The notes below the pieces were generated by a model, which worked only from the letters and a program-made list of their open reading frames with translations, made no database searches and was not told the origin of the DNA. Below are positions 8,679 to 16,854 of a DNA stretch of 64,000 nucleotides, piece after piece; position 1 is the first letter of the stretch, and every line of letters starts with the position of its first letter. Origin of the DNA: Plantactinospora sp. BC1. GTDB taxonomy: Bacteria; Actinomycetota; Actinomycetes; Mycobacteriales; Micromonosporaceae. The stretch is taken from NCBI RefSeq assembly GCF_003030345.1, contig NZ_CP028158.1, forward strand, positions 5,146,001 through 5,210,000, in the 5' to 3' direction. Both the position numbers and the translations under genes were made by a program.

Positions 8679-10196
8679 ATGCCCGAGCGTGCAGACCCGG
8701 GTGCGGCGCGGCTGGCCCTGTCCGGCGTACGGAAGTCGTTCGGCGCGGTGCACGCGCTCGCCGACGTACGCCTCGAACTGCGGGCCGGCGAGGTGCACGC
8801 GCTGGTCGGGGAGAACGGTGCCGGCAAGTCGACCCTGGTGAAGGTCCTGGCCGGGGTGCACGCCCCGGACGCCGGAGAGTTGACGATGGACGGCGCACCG
8901 CTGACCCTGACCGGTCCGGCCGACGCCCGGGCGGCCGGGATCGCGGTGATCTATCAGGAGCCGACGCTCTTCCCCGACCTCTCCGTGGCGGAGAACATCT
9001 TCATGGGCCGGCAACCGCTGCGCGGCCTGCGCCGGATCGACACCGCGACGATGCGTCGACGCGCGACGGAACTCTTCGCCCGACTCGGCGTACCGCTGGA
9101 TCCGGACCGGCCGGCGCGCGGGCTCTCCATTGCCGACCAACAGCTCGTGGAGATCGCCAAGGCACTCTCCTTCGAGGCCCGGGTGCTGGTGATGGACGAA
9201 CCGACGGCGGCGCTCTCCGGAGTCGAGGTGGAACGCCTCTTCGCGGTCGTCCGCTCGCTGCGCGAGGCCGGCGCGGCGATCCTGTTCATCTCGCACCGCT
9301 TCGACGAGGTCTTCGCGCTCAGCCAGCGGATCACCGTGATGCGGGACGGACGGTGGGTCTCCACCGACCCGGCCGAGGACCTCGACGTCGCGCAGGTGGT
9401 CCGCCGGATGGTCGGCCGGGAGGTCTCCCAGCTCTACCCGAAGGAGCAGACCGAAGCCGGCGAGGTCATCCTCCAGGTGCGCGGCCTGACCCGGCGCGGC
9501 GTCTTCGCCGACGTCGGCTTCGAGGTACGCCGGGGCGAGATCGTGGCGCTCGCCGGCCTGGTCGGAGCGGGCCGCAGCGAGGTGGTCCGGGCCGTCTTCG
9601 GCGTCGACCCGTACGACGCGGGCGAGGTGCTGGTCGACGGCGTACGGCTGCCCCGGAACCGGCCGGCGGCGGCGATGGCCGCCGGACTGGCGCTGGTGCC
9701 GGAGGACCGCCGGCAGCAGGGGCTGGTGATGGAGCTGTCGATCGAACGCAACGCCACGCTGACCCGGCGCTGGCCGCTGGCCCGGTTCGGCCTGCTCGGG
9801 CGGGGCGCGGAACGGGCCGCCGCGCAGACCTGGACCCAGCGGTTGCGGGTGAAGGCGGGACGCCTCGACGACCCGGTCTCCACGCTCTCCGGCGGCAACC
9901 AGCAGAAGGTGGTACTGGCGAAGTGGCTCTCCACCACCCCGAAGGTGCTGATCGTCGACGAGCCGACCCGGGGGATCGACGTCGGCACCAAGGCCGAGGT
10001 GCACCGGTTGATGTCGCAGCTCGCCGGTGAGGGGGTCGCGGTGCTGATGGTCTCCAGCGAACTGCCCGAGGTGCTGGGCATGGCCGACCGGGTGCTGGTG
10101 ATGCACGAGGGCCGGCTGGTCAGCGAGATAACCCGGGACGCGGCGAGCGAGGAGTCGGTGATGCTGGCCGCCACCGGGCAGGGAGGTAACGCGTGA
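8679..10196 (+). CDS. Sugar ABC transporter ATPase, double-domain RbsA/rhamnose type
   Basis: The 505-residue protein has two fused nucleotide-binding domains, as in RbsA, XylG and MglA. Domain 1 has a perfect Walker [10 protein letters not shown] (44-52), a signature-like [15 protein letters not shown] and Walker [11 protein letters not shown]. Domain 2 has a degenerate Walker A (GLVGAGRSE), a good signature ([15 protein letters not shown]) and Walker [12 protein letters not shown]. This asymmetry is normal for the carbohydrate-uptake class 2 family. It energises the two permeases encoded downstream. GGAGGG lies 6 nt before the ATG. The specificity call (rhamnose) rests on the binding protein and the neighbouring rhamnosidase. 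Confidence 0.93.
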   Translation: MPERADPGAARLALSGVRKSFGAVHALADVRLELRAGEVHALVGENGAGKSTLVKVLAGVHAPDAGELTMDGAPLTLTGPADARAAGIAVIYQEPTLFPDLSVAENIFMGRQPLRGLRRIDTATMRRRATELFARLGVPLDPDRPARGLSIADQQLVEIAKALSFEARVLVMDEPTAALSGVEVERLFAVVRSLREAGAAILFISHRFDEVFALSQRITVMRDGRWVSTDPAEDLDVAQVVRRMVGREVSQLYPKEQTEAGEVILQVRGLTRRGVFADVGFEVRRGEIVALAGLVGAGRSEVVRAVFGVDPYDAGEVLVDGVRLPRNRPAAAMAAGLALVPEDRRQQGLVMELSIERNATLTRRWPLARFGLLGRGAERAAAQTWTQRLRVKAGRLDDPVSTLSGGNQQKVVLAKWLSTTPKVLIVDEPTRGIDVGTKAEVHRLMSQLAGEGVAVLMVSSELPEVLGMADRVLVMHEGRLVSEITRDAASEESVMLAATGQGGNA

Positions 10197-10258
10197 CCGG
10201 GCAGCGACGGACGGCGGCCGGACGGCGAGCGGTGGCCGATCGGGGAGGTGACGCGTGA
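10193..10258 (+). CDS. Possible 21-codon coupled mini-ORF
   Basis: A GTG at 10193-10195 overlaps the stop of the ATPase gene as GTGA. It is preceded by GGGAGGTAAC and opens a 21-codon frame ([21 protein letters not shown]). Its TGA at 10256-10258 overlaps the GTG start of the permease, again as GTGA. The two start regions share a GGGAGGT(A/G)ACGCGTGAC direct repeat, at 10182-10198 and 10242-10258, so the frame may have arisen by duplication of the ribosome binding site. The peptide is basic with no known domain. It may simply relay ribosomes; expression is unproven. Confidence 0.35.
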   Translation: MTGQRRTAAGRRAVADRGGDA

Positions 10259-11316
10259 CGACCACGACCCGACCGGAGCCGGCACCGGAGGCCGCGACGG
10301 CCCGGGCCCGCAACGGCGCGGCCGGCGTCCGGCTCGGCCAGCGGCTCTTCCTGGCCCGCGAGGTCGGCATCGGACTCGCGCTGGTCCTGCTGATCGCGGT
10401 GACCACGGCGGTGAACCCGAGGTTCCTCTCCGGACAGGGCCGGCGGGACCTGATGCTCGGCGCGACCATCCTGGTGGTACTCGCGGTCGGGCAGGCGATC
10501 GTCATCATCACCCGCAACGTCGACCTCTCGGTCGGCTCGGTGCTCGGCCTGGCCGCCTTCGCGACCGGAAAGCTGTTCCTGGCGATGCCGGACGCGCCGA
10601 TCGTGCTCGCCCTGCTGGTCGGGGTCGGGATCGGCGTGCTCTGCGGCGTGCTGAACGGTGCGCTGATCGCGGTGGCCCGGGTACCCGCCCTGGTGGTCAC
10701 CCTCGGCACCCTCTACGTCTTCCGGGGCATCGACTACTCGTGGGCGGCGGGACAGCAGATCAACGCCGCCGACATGCCGGCCGGGTTCAAGAGCATGGGT
10801 ACCGCCGACCTGCTCGGCATCCCCCTGCTCGCCCTCTTCGCGGTGGCGGTACTCGTGGTCGCCGGCTTCTACCTGAAGTCCTACCGGGGCGGACGGGAGC
10901 TGTACGCGATCGGCTCCGACCCGGCGGCGGCCCGGCTGCACGGCATCCCGGTCGGCCGGCGGGTGTTCGGGGCACTGGTCGTCAGTGGCGGCCTGGCCGG
11001 CCTGGCCGGGGTGCTCTACGCGGCCCGGTTCGGCACCCTCGACGCGGCGGCCGGCAGCGGGATCGAGTTGAACGTCGTCGCGGCGGTGGTGGTCGGCGGA
11101 GTGGCGATCTTCGGCGGCAGCGGCTCGGTGTACGGGGCCGCGCTCGGCGCCGTACTGCTGAGCACCATCGGCAGCGCCCTGCCGGTGCTGAAGGTGAACC
11201 CGTTCTGGCAGCAGGCGGTGGTCGGGGCACTGATCCTGGCCGCGATCGGATTGGACCGGGCGCTCGCCGCGCGGGTGGCCCACCGGCTTCGAGGAAGGAA
11301 GGCCCGTGGCGCCTGA
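10255..11316 (+). CDS. Sugar ABC transporter permease 1 (RbsC/RhaP family)
   Basis: The 353-residue integral membrane protein has about nine to ten hydrophobic segments and the BPD_transp_2 hallmarks: a central NVDLSVGSVLGLAAF segment, GVLCGVLNGALIA and a Gly-rich VVVGGVAIFGGSGSVYGA near the C-terminus. A hydrophilic N-terminal tail of about 30 residues precedes the first helix. The GTG start follows GGGGAGGTGA. The 3' end overlaps the second permease by 11 bp, so the two should be made together and pair as a heterodimer in the membrane with the double-domain ATPase. Confidence 0.93.
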   Translation: MTTTTRPEPAPEAATARARNGAAGVRLGQRLFLAREVGIGLALVLLIAVTTAVNPRFLSGQGRRDLMLGATILVVLAVGQAIVIITRNVDLSVGSVLGLAAFATGKLFLAMPDAPIVLALLVGVGIGVLCGVLNGALIAVARVPALVVTLGTLYVFRGIDYSWAAGQQINAADMPAGFKSMGTADLLGIPLLALFAVAVLVVAGFYLKSYRGGRELYAIGSDPAAARLHGIPVGRRVFGALVVSGGLAGLAGVLYAARFGTLDAAAGSGIELNVVAAVVVGGVAIFGGSGSVYGAALGAVLLSTIGSALPVLKVNPFWQQAVVGALILAAIGLDRALAARVAHRLRGRKARGA

Positions 11317-12334
11317 CAGGACGGGCCGGCCGGCCCGCTGGATATCCACCCTCGGCACCTGGGACGTGCTCGTCATCGTCGTCCTGGCCGTGGTGGTGGT
11401 CGGCGCGTCGGTACTGGTCGAGGGCTTTGCCACCGCCCGCTTCTGGGGCTTCCTGCTGCTGGACATCGTCCCGATCGCGCTGATCGCGTTGCCGATGACG
11501 CTGATCGTGATCACCGGTGAGATCGACCTCTCGGTGGCCAGCATGCTCGGACTGGCCAGCGCGGTACTCGGCCAGCTCTGGGTGACCGGCCTGCCGCTGA
11601 CCCTGGCCGTACCCCTGGTGGTGCTGCTCGGCGCGCTGCTGGGCGCCGTCAACGGGCTCTTCATCGCCGGGTTCGGCCTGCCCTCCCTGGCGGTGACGAT
11701 CGGCACCCTCGCGCTGTACCGGGGACTGGCGTACGTGGTGCTCGGCGACCGGGCCGTCGCGGACTTCCCGATCGGCTGGACCGGCAACTCGATCGAGGCG
11801 CTGCCCGGCACGACGGTGCCGTGGGTGGTGCTGCCGCTCGCCGTCCTCGCGATCGGCTTCGGGGTGCTGCTGCACGCCACCCCGATCGGTCGCGGCCTCT
11901 ACGCGATGGGCAACAACGACCAGGCCGCCACCTTCGCCGGCATCGCGGTGGTCCGGACCAAGTTCTGGCTCTACGTGGTCACCGGCGCGGTGGCCGCGCT
12001 CGCCGGAGTCTTCTGGACCATGCGGTACGCCAGCGCCCGCGCCGACAACGGGGCCGGGCTCGAACTGTCGGTGGTGGCGGCGGTACTGCTCGGCGGTGTC
12101 TCCATCTTCGGCGGCCGGGGCACCCTGCTCGGCGTGCTGGCCGGCGTACTGCTGCTGATGACCCTGCGCAACGCACTCCAACTCGCCGACGTGCCGGCCG
12201 ACACCCTGACCGTGGTCACCGGCACCCTGCTCATCATCTCCGTCGTCGGGCCGAACGCGGCCGGCATGCTCCGGGCGCGGATGCGACGGCGACGACCCGC
12301 CGCACCGCCGGTGGCCGGCGCCGAGAGCGCCTGA
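11306..12334 (+). CDS. Sugar ABC transporter permease 2 (RbsC/RhaQ family)
   Basis: The 342-residue membrane protein is related to the preceding permease and shares its motifs (GEIDLSVASMLGLASA, VLLGGVSIFGGRGTLLG), consistent with a heterodimeric channel. The GTG start follows GGAAGGAAGG and overlaps the end of permease 1. A basic Arg-rich tail ends the protein. Two different permeases in one operon is the arrangement of rhamnose and some other class 2 importers, rather than ribose, where one permease forms a homodimer. Confidence 0.93.
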   Translation: MAPDRTGRPARWISTLGTWDVLVIVVLAVVVVGASVLVEGFATARFWGFLLLDIVPIALIALPMTLIVITGEIDLSVASMLGLASAVLGQLWVTGLPLTLAVPLVVLLGALLGAVNGLFIAGFGLPSLAVTIGTLALYRGLAYVVLGDRAVADFPIGWTGNSIEALPGTTVPWVVLPLAVLAIGFGVLLHATPIGRGLYAMGNNDQAATFAGIAVVRTKFWLYVVTGAVAALAGVFWTMRYASARADNGAGLELSVVAAVLLGGVSIFGGRGTLLGVLAGVLLLMTLRNALQLADVPADTLTVVTGTLLIISVVGPNAAGMLRARMRRRRPAAPPVAGAESA

Positions 12335-12366
12335 CCACCGAACCTTTCATGTCAAGGAGGACCGGT

Positions 12367-13428
12367 ATGACCGTCATGCGATCCAGAGGCGTACGGCTCG
12401 GCGCCGCCGCCACGGCCCTGGCGGCGTTGCTGCTCAGCGCCGGCTGCGCGAGCGACGACGAGGGCACCCCGTCGGGCGGTTCCTCCGCCGGTGGCGGCGG
12501 CTCGATCAAGGAGGGGCTGAGCGTCGCCTTCCTGCCCAAGCAGGTGAACAACCCGTACTTCACCGTGTCGGACAACGGCGGCAAGGCGGCGGTGGAGGAG
12601 TTCAAGGGCGAGTACAAGGAGGTCGGTCCCTCCGAGGCGAGCGCCTCCTCGCAGGTCAGCTACCTCAACACGCTGACCCAGCAGGGCAGTGACGTGATCG
12701 TGGTCTCGGCCAACGACCCGAACGCGATCTGCGGGGCCGTCAACCAGGCCCGGCAGGGTGGCGCCAAGGTGGTGACCTTCGACTCCGACACCAACCCCGA
12801 CTGCCGGGACCTCTTCGTCAACCAGGTCACCGGGCAGGGGATCGCGGAGAACCAGGTGAAGCTGATCTCGGACGCGATCGGCGGTCAGGGCAAGATCGCG
12901 ATCCTGTCGGCGACCGCGAACGCGACCAACCAGAACGCCTGGATCGAGCTGATGAAGACCGAGCTGAAGAAGCCGGAGTACAGCGGGATCCAGCTCGTCA
13001 CCACGGTCTACGGCGACGACAAGGACGAGAAGTCGTTCCAGGAGACCCAGGGGCTGCTCTCCGCCCACCCCGACCTGAAGGGCATCATCTCGCCGACCAC
13101 CGTCGGCGTCGCGGCGGCCGCCCGCTACCTCTCCGGGTCGCAGTACAAGGGCAAGGTGGCGCTGACCGGACTGGGCACCCCGAACCAGATGCGCGAGTTC
13201 GTCAAGAACGGCACGGTGAAGAGCTTCGCGCTCTGGAACCCGGCGGACCTCGGCTACCTGGCCGCGTACGCCGGTGCCGCCCTCGCCTCCGGAATGATCA
13301 CCGGCAAGGAGGGGGACAAGTTCACCGCCGGCAAGCTGGGTGAGTACACCGTCGGCGCCCAGGGTGTCGTGGTGCTCGGCCCGCCGACCGTCTTCGACGC
13401 CGCCAACATCGACCAGTTCAACTTCTAG
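12367..13428 (+). CDS. Rhamnose-type sugar-binding lipoprotein of the ABC importer
   Basis: This 353-residue protein starts after AAGGAGG and has a lipoprotein signal ending in LLSAGC, so it is anchored outside the membrane. A Gly/Ser linker follows, then a type-I periplasmic binding protein fold beginning VAFLPKQVNNPYF. That opening, with NDPNAICGAVNQARQGG and TFDSDTNPDC further on, matches rhamnose-binding proteins (RhaS of ABC systems) better than ribose or xylose binders. It would deliver L-rhamnose released by the GH78 enzyme to the two permeases. Rhamnose isomerase, kinase and aldolase genes are not in this window. Specificity is inferred from sequence resemblance and context. Confidence 0.88.
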   Translation: MTVMRSRGVRLGAAATALAALLLSAGCASDDEGTPSGGSSAGGGGSIKEGLSVAFLPKQVNNPYFTVSDNGGKAAVEEFKGEYKEVGPSEASASSQVSYLNTLTQQGSDVIVVSANDPNAICGAVNQARQGGAKVVTFDSDTNPDCRDLFVNQVTGQGIAENQVKLISDAIGGQGKIAILSATANATNQNAWIELMKTELKKPEYSGIQLVTTVYGDDKDEKSFQETQGLLSAHPDLKGIISPTTVGVAAAARYLSGSQYKGKVALTGLGTPNQMREFVKNGTVKSFALWNPADLGYLAAYAGAALASGMITGKEGDKFTAGKLGEYTVGAQGVVVLGPPTVFDAANIDQFNF

Positions 13429-13438
13429 GCGCAGCCGA

Positions 13439-13500
13439 CCCGGCGCCGCCGTCGGCCACCGACGGGCCCACCGTCGCGCGGCTCCGACGGCGGTGCCGGG
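13439..13500 (+). terminator. Terminator of the rhamnose ABC operon
   Basis: Arms at 13439-13455 and 13484-13500 pair over 17 positions with a single G-U pair. The 28-nt loop holds a second hairpin, CGACGG (13460-13465) with CCGTCG (13471-13476). The structure starts 10 bp after the binding-protein stop. Confidence 0.6.
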
Positions 13501-13626
13501 CGTTCGACCCCGGGACCCGGGCGGGGATGCCGGGCGGCACGACGGCTCCGGCCGGAGCGGCGTCCGGCCGGAGCGTGGATTGGAGCAGGAACGAGCAACA
13601 CCGCGCGGTGAGGAGGGAGTGGCGCC

Positions 13627-13842
13627 GTGACCGTACCGATCGTGCAACGCCATCCACTGGACGACGAGGAACTGGCCCTGCTGCGACTGCTCGCCCAGGG
13701 ACTTCCGGTCGACGCGGTCGCCCGCCGGCTGGAGATGTCGGAGCGGACGGTCCGGCGACGTACCCGGGCCATCTGCGACCGTCTCGGCGTGCCGGCGCCG
13801 ATCTCCGCGGTGGTCTGGGCGGTCCGGCACGGACTGCTCTGA
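13627..13842 (+). CDS. Single-domain LuxR-type DNA-binding protein
   Basis: The 71-residue protein is almost entirely a LuxR/GerE helix-turn-helix: LDDEELALLRLLAQGLPVDA, then VARRLEMSERTVRRR as the turn and recognition helices, then a short C-terminal helix. There is no receiver, PAS or autoinducer domain. The GTG start follows GAGGAGGGAG. It stands alone between the rhamnose operon terminator and convergent proA. Stand-alone HTH proteins of this size occur widely in actinobacteria; target and signal are unknown. Confidence 0.75.
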   Translation: MTVPIVQRHPLDDEELALLRLLAQGLPVDAVARRLEMSERTVRRRTRAICDRLGVPAPISAVVWAVRHGLL

Positions 13843-13907
13843 CGGATCGGACTGCTCCGACGGGCCGGACTGCTCCGACGGACCGGCCCGATGCGTGCGT
13901 CGGCGGG

Positions 13908-15203
13908 TCAGCCGGGGAGGCCGGGGGCGTCCTCCGGGACGACCACGTACTGCCGCAGGTAGAGATCCTGGAAGGTGACCGGGCCGCGCGGGCCCGGCAC
14001 GTGGTCCACGTTGATCCCGGTCTCCGGCACCCCGTGCAGCTTGAAGCCGTCCAGCAGCCGGGTCGAGGCGTTCCAGAAGACCCCGGTGCCGATCGCGGTG
14101 GCGATGAACCGCTCGGCGGCGGCCGGATCCTCGGTCACGATCGTCGCGGCGAGCCCCGAGGTCTCGGTGTTGGCGATCGTCACCGCCTCGGCCAGATCGG
14201 CCACCTCGGCGATCGTCACCGTCGCCTCCCGGCCGCTGTCCAACGCCCACTCGTAGCCGACCGGGTGGTCGTAGGGCGGCAGCGAGACGCGTACGCCCAG
14301 CTCCGTCAGGGCCGCCTCGAAGCGGGGCAGCGCCGCCCCGGCGACGTCCCGGTGCACCAGCAGCAGGTTGACCCGGTTGCAGACGCCCAGCCGGTCCAGG
14401 CCGGCGACCAGCAGTCCGGTCGCCCGGTCCAGGTCGGCGGCCGCGTCGACGTAGAACACCCCGCCGCCGTCGGCGTGTGCCAGGGTACGGACGCCGTGCC
14501 GGGCCGCCTCGGCACCGAGCGAGCGGGTGGCGTCGCCACTGCCCCGGAGGATCACCAGCGGAATCAGGTCGGTCTGCCGGACCAGCGCGACCGCGCTCGC
14601 CCGGCTCGCGTCCGGCAGCAGCTGGATCGCGTCCGGATCGAGGCCGACGTCGCGCAGCCCGGGGGCGATGACCTGCTGGTGGAGCGCGTTCGCCGAGGTC
14701 AGCGCGGCGGACCCGGTGCGCAGCACGCCCGCGTTGCGGGACTTCACGAGCTGGGAGGCGACGTCGACGGTCACGTTGGGCCGGGCCTCGAAGTTCGCCC
14801 CGATCACCCCGACCGGCCGGCGGCGCTCGGAGAGCCGCAACCCGCCCGGCAGCGACCGCAGCGGCGTCTCCCGGGCCGGGAAGGGCGCCTCGGCGAGCAG
14901 CCGCAGCTGGTCGGCCATCCCCTTCAGCCGGGCCGTGTCGAGCCGGAGCCGGTCCTGTAGCGCCGGGCTCATCCCGGCGGCCCTGGCCGCCTCCACGTCC
15001 TGCTGGTTGGCGGCGAGGATCTCGCTCTCGGCGGAGACCAGCCGGTCGGCCATTGCCGTCAGCGCGGAGTCGATCACCGAATCCGGTGCCTCGGTCAACC
15101 CGGCCGCCCCGGCCCGGGCCCGCCGGCCGCACTCGGCGACCAGGGCGTGCACGCGGTCGTCCGCTCCGCCCGGGGCTCCGTCGGTCGCCTCGATCGAAAC
15201 CAT
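13908..15203 (-). CDS. proA: Gamma-glutamyl phosphate reductase
   Basis: ProA reduces gamma-glutamyl phosphate to glutamate-5-semialdehyde with NADPH, the second step of proline synthesis in the cytoplasm. The 431-residue product has the full aldehyde-dehydrogenase-like fold: RRPVGVIGANFEARPNV near the cofactor site, the catalytic cysteine in GVCNRVNLLLV and the C-terminal GPRGPVTFQDLYLRQYVV. The ATG at 15203 is chosen because GAAGGAGA lies 8 nt upstream and homologues begin near here; longer in-frame extensions up to 15278 lack a ribosome binding site. proB is not adjacent. Confidence 0.95.
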   Translation of the reverse strand: MVSIEATDGAPGGADDRVHALVAECGRRARAGAAGLTEAPDSVIDSALTAMADRLVSAESEILAANQQDVEAARAAGMSPALQDRLRLDTARLKGMADQLRLLAEAPFPARETPLRSLPGGLRLSERRRPVGVIGANFEARPNVTVDVASQLVKSRNAGVLRTGSAALTSANALHQQVIAPGLRDVGLDPDAIQLLPDASRASAVALVRQTDLIPLVILRGSGDATRSLGAEAARHGVRTLAHADGGGVFYVDAAADLDRATGLLVAGLDRLGVCNRVNLLLVHRDVAGAALPRFEAALTELGVRVSLPPYDHPVGYEWALDSGREATVTIAEVADLAEAVTIANTETSGLAATIVTEDPAAAERFIATAIGTGVFWNASTRLLDGFKLHGVPETGINVDHVPGPRGPVTFQDLYLRQYVVVPEDAPGLPG

Positions 15204-15401
15204 CTGCCGGTCTCCTTCGCCGTCCTCGTCCGCCGCCATGCTATGCCGCCCCCTGGTGGCAGCCACCGAGTCTGGCACGTTTGTTCAACGAGGGAGCAAT
15301 GGTGTCCGCTATTCAGGACCACCCGGCCCCGTACCCACCGCCGCGCCGCCACCGGCATCAGCCCGCCGAGGGCCTCCGGTCGCGCGTGATCGGGGTACGG
15401 A

Positions 15402-15407
15402 TAGGGT
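15402..15407 (+). promoter_or_regulatory. -10 element of a probable leaderless transcript
   Basis: TAGGGT ends 7 nt before the ATG at 15415 and there is no Shine-Dalgarno sequence. Transcription would begin at or beside the start codon. No convincing -35 box is seen. Confidence 0.4.
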
Positions 15408-15414
15408 CCCCGCC

Positions 15415-16254
15415 ATGTCGAAAAAGCTGGTGCGGGTCGCCTTTCTCGACGCCGACACCGGGGCGCAGATCGGTCGGAGCGAGCTGCCGCTCGGCCAACT
15501 GCCGGAGAGCTTCCAGCCGGCGACCACGCTGGAGCTGGCCGGCGCCGTCTGGTCGGTCGAACGCGCCGAACCGCCGACGGCGGCACAGTTCGGCACGACC
15601 GGCACCCTCACCCTGACCCTGCGCCGGATGGAGTCGGTCCCACCCGGCGACATCCTCTACTCACTGCCGACGCTCTGTGCCGCCGTGCCGGCGGTCGCCG
15701 CCGCACCCGCCGGTGCCGACCGCCTCGAACTGCACGAGGACGACTGGCGGCAGGTGGAGCTGGTTAGCGCCGATCTCGGCGACGAGGTGCAGGCCGAGCT
15801 GCGGGCGGTACGCCGCAGCTTCGAGCAGCACGCCCGCCGGGACGAGCAGGGGCGGGTCTACGGCTTCCAGGGCATCCACATCCGCAGCCAGCCCGTCCGG
15901 CCGCTCTCCGGACCGGTCTCCCGGAACCGCCTGCTGAACCTGCTGCCGCCCGACGCCCGGAACAGGGGCGGGATCGGCTTCCGCGCCCAGCCGGGAATCG
16001 TGCCCAGCTCGTTCGCGCTCTCCGTCGGGCGGGTACTGCTCTACGGGCTCGCCGACGGCGACTCGCTCGCCGTACTGGCCGTGCACACCGAGCCGGGACC
16101 GGCGGCGGAACCACAGCAGGAGTTCGCCGCCGCCCTGGAGCGGGTGATGCGCGAGGCGGACCTACTGCTCGTCGACTGGTGCCGGGTCGCCGTCGTCGCA
16201 CCGGCCTCGGTCGGCGACTACCTGACCGCCACCGGGGCGATCGGCCGAAGCTGA
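15415..16254 (+). CDS. Conserved-looking hypothetical protein
   Basis: I do not recognise this 279-residue protein. It is soluble, with no signal peptide or membrane segment. The first ~75 residues look like a small beta domain (VRVAFLDADTGAQIGRSELP). A more charged middle part follows, with KRE-poor but Asp/Glu-rich segments around LELHEDDWRQVELVSADLGDE. The last ~70 residues alternate strands and helices and end VADYLTATG-like. Codon use matches its neighbours. It is divergent from proA, 211 bp away, and probably leaderless. It lies 47 bp upstream of an ECF sigma gene in the same orientation, but there is no other hint of its role. Confidence 0.7.
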   Translation: MSKKLVRVAFLDADTGAQIGRSELPLGQLPESFQPATTLELAGAVWSVERAEPPTAAQFGTTGTLTLTLRRMESVPPGDILYSLPTLCAAVPAVAAAPAGADRLELHEDDWRQVELVSADLGDEVQAELRAVRRSFEQHARRDEQGRVYGFQGIHIRSQPVRPLSGPVSRNRLLNLLPPDARNRGGIGFRAQPGIVPSSFALSVGRVLLYGLADGDSLAVLAVHTEPGPAAEPQQEFAAALERVMREADLLLVDWCRVAVVAPASVGDYLTATGAIGRS

Positions 16255-16289
16255 CCGCGACGCACCGCTACCGGCTGGACACGGCTGCC

Positions 16290-16295
16290 TAGACT
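16290..16295 (+). promoter_or_regulatory. -10 element of a leaderless ECF sigma transcript
   Basis: TAGACT ends 6 nt before the GTG at 16302, which places the expected transcription start on the start codon. No ribosome binding site precedes the GTG. Confidence 0.5.
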
Positions 16296-16301
16296 CGGCC
16301 C

Positions 16302-16850
16302 GTGCCCTCCGGCGTTGTCGACCTCGAAGGGCTGGCCCGGGCCGCCGCGATCGGCGACCGGGACGCCCTGGACCGCCTCCTCGTCGCGGTGCGCCCCGAC
16401 GTGCTGCGGATGTCCGCGCGCTTCCTGCCCAACCGGGAGGACGCCGAGGAGGCATGCCAGGACACCCTGCTGGCGGTGGCCCGGGGAATCGCCGGGTTCG
16501 ACGGCCGGTCGGCGTTCCGGACCTGGCTGCACCGGGTCGCGGCGAACCGGGCCCGGTCGACGTACGCGGCACTGCGCCGACGGTTCGAGGCGGAGGCGTC
16601 CGGTGGGCCGATGCCGGAACCACCCGACCCGCGCCGTACCAGCGTGGTCGCCGGAACCCGGTTGGACCTGCTCGACGCGCTGGACGCGATCGGCCCCGAA
16701 CTCGCCGAACCGGTGGCGCTGCGGGACGTCCTCGGCCTGCCGTACCGGGAGATCTCCGGGCTGCTCGGGGTGCCGGAGGGCACGGTCAAGTCCCGGATCC
16801 ACCAGGGGCGGCGGCGGTTGCGGGACCTGCTCACCGACGCCGGGGTCTGA
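16302..16850 (+). CDS. ECF-type RNA polymerase sigma factor
   Basis: The 182-residue protein has sigma region 2 (RPDVLRMSARFLPNREDAEE, then FDGRSAFRTWLHRVAANRA for -10 recognition) and region 4 (LRDVLGLPYREISGLLGVPE, VKSRIHQGRRRLRDLL) joined by a short linker. It therefore directs RNA polymerase to an alternative promoter set. The GTG start lacks a ribosome binding site and is probably the first transcribed base. The gene following by 4 bp encodes a lipoprotein, not an obvious anti-sigma factor; no zinc-binding HxxxCxxC motif is seen. Target genes are not evident in the window. Confidence 0.9.
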   Translation: MPSGVVDLEGLARAAAIGDRDALDRLLVAVRPDVLRMSARFLPNREDAEEACQDTLLAVARGIAGFDGRSAFRTWLHRVAANRARSTYAALRRRFEAEASGGPMPEPPDPRRTSVVAGTRLDLLDALDAIGPELAEPVALRDVLGLPYREISGLLGVPEGTVKSRIHQGRRRLRDLLTDAGV

Positions 16851-16854
16851 TCCG

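Noticed and set aside
13439-13500. Riboswitch or attenuator ahead of the LuxR-type gene
   Set aside because: The nested hairpins lie directly after the rhamnose operon stop and over 120 bp before the next gene, so a terminator is the simpler reading.
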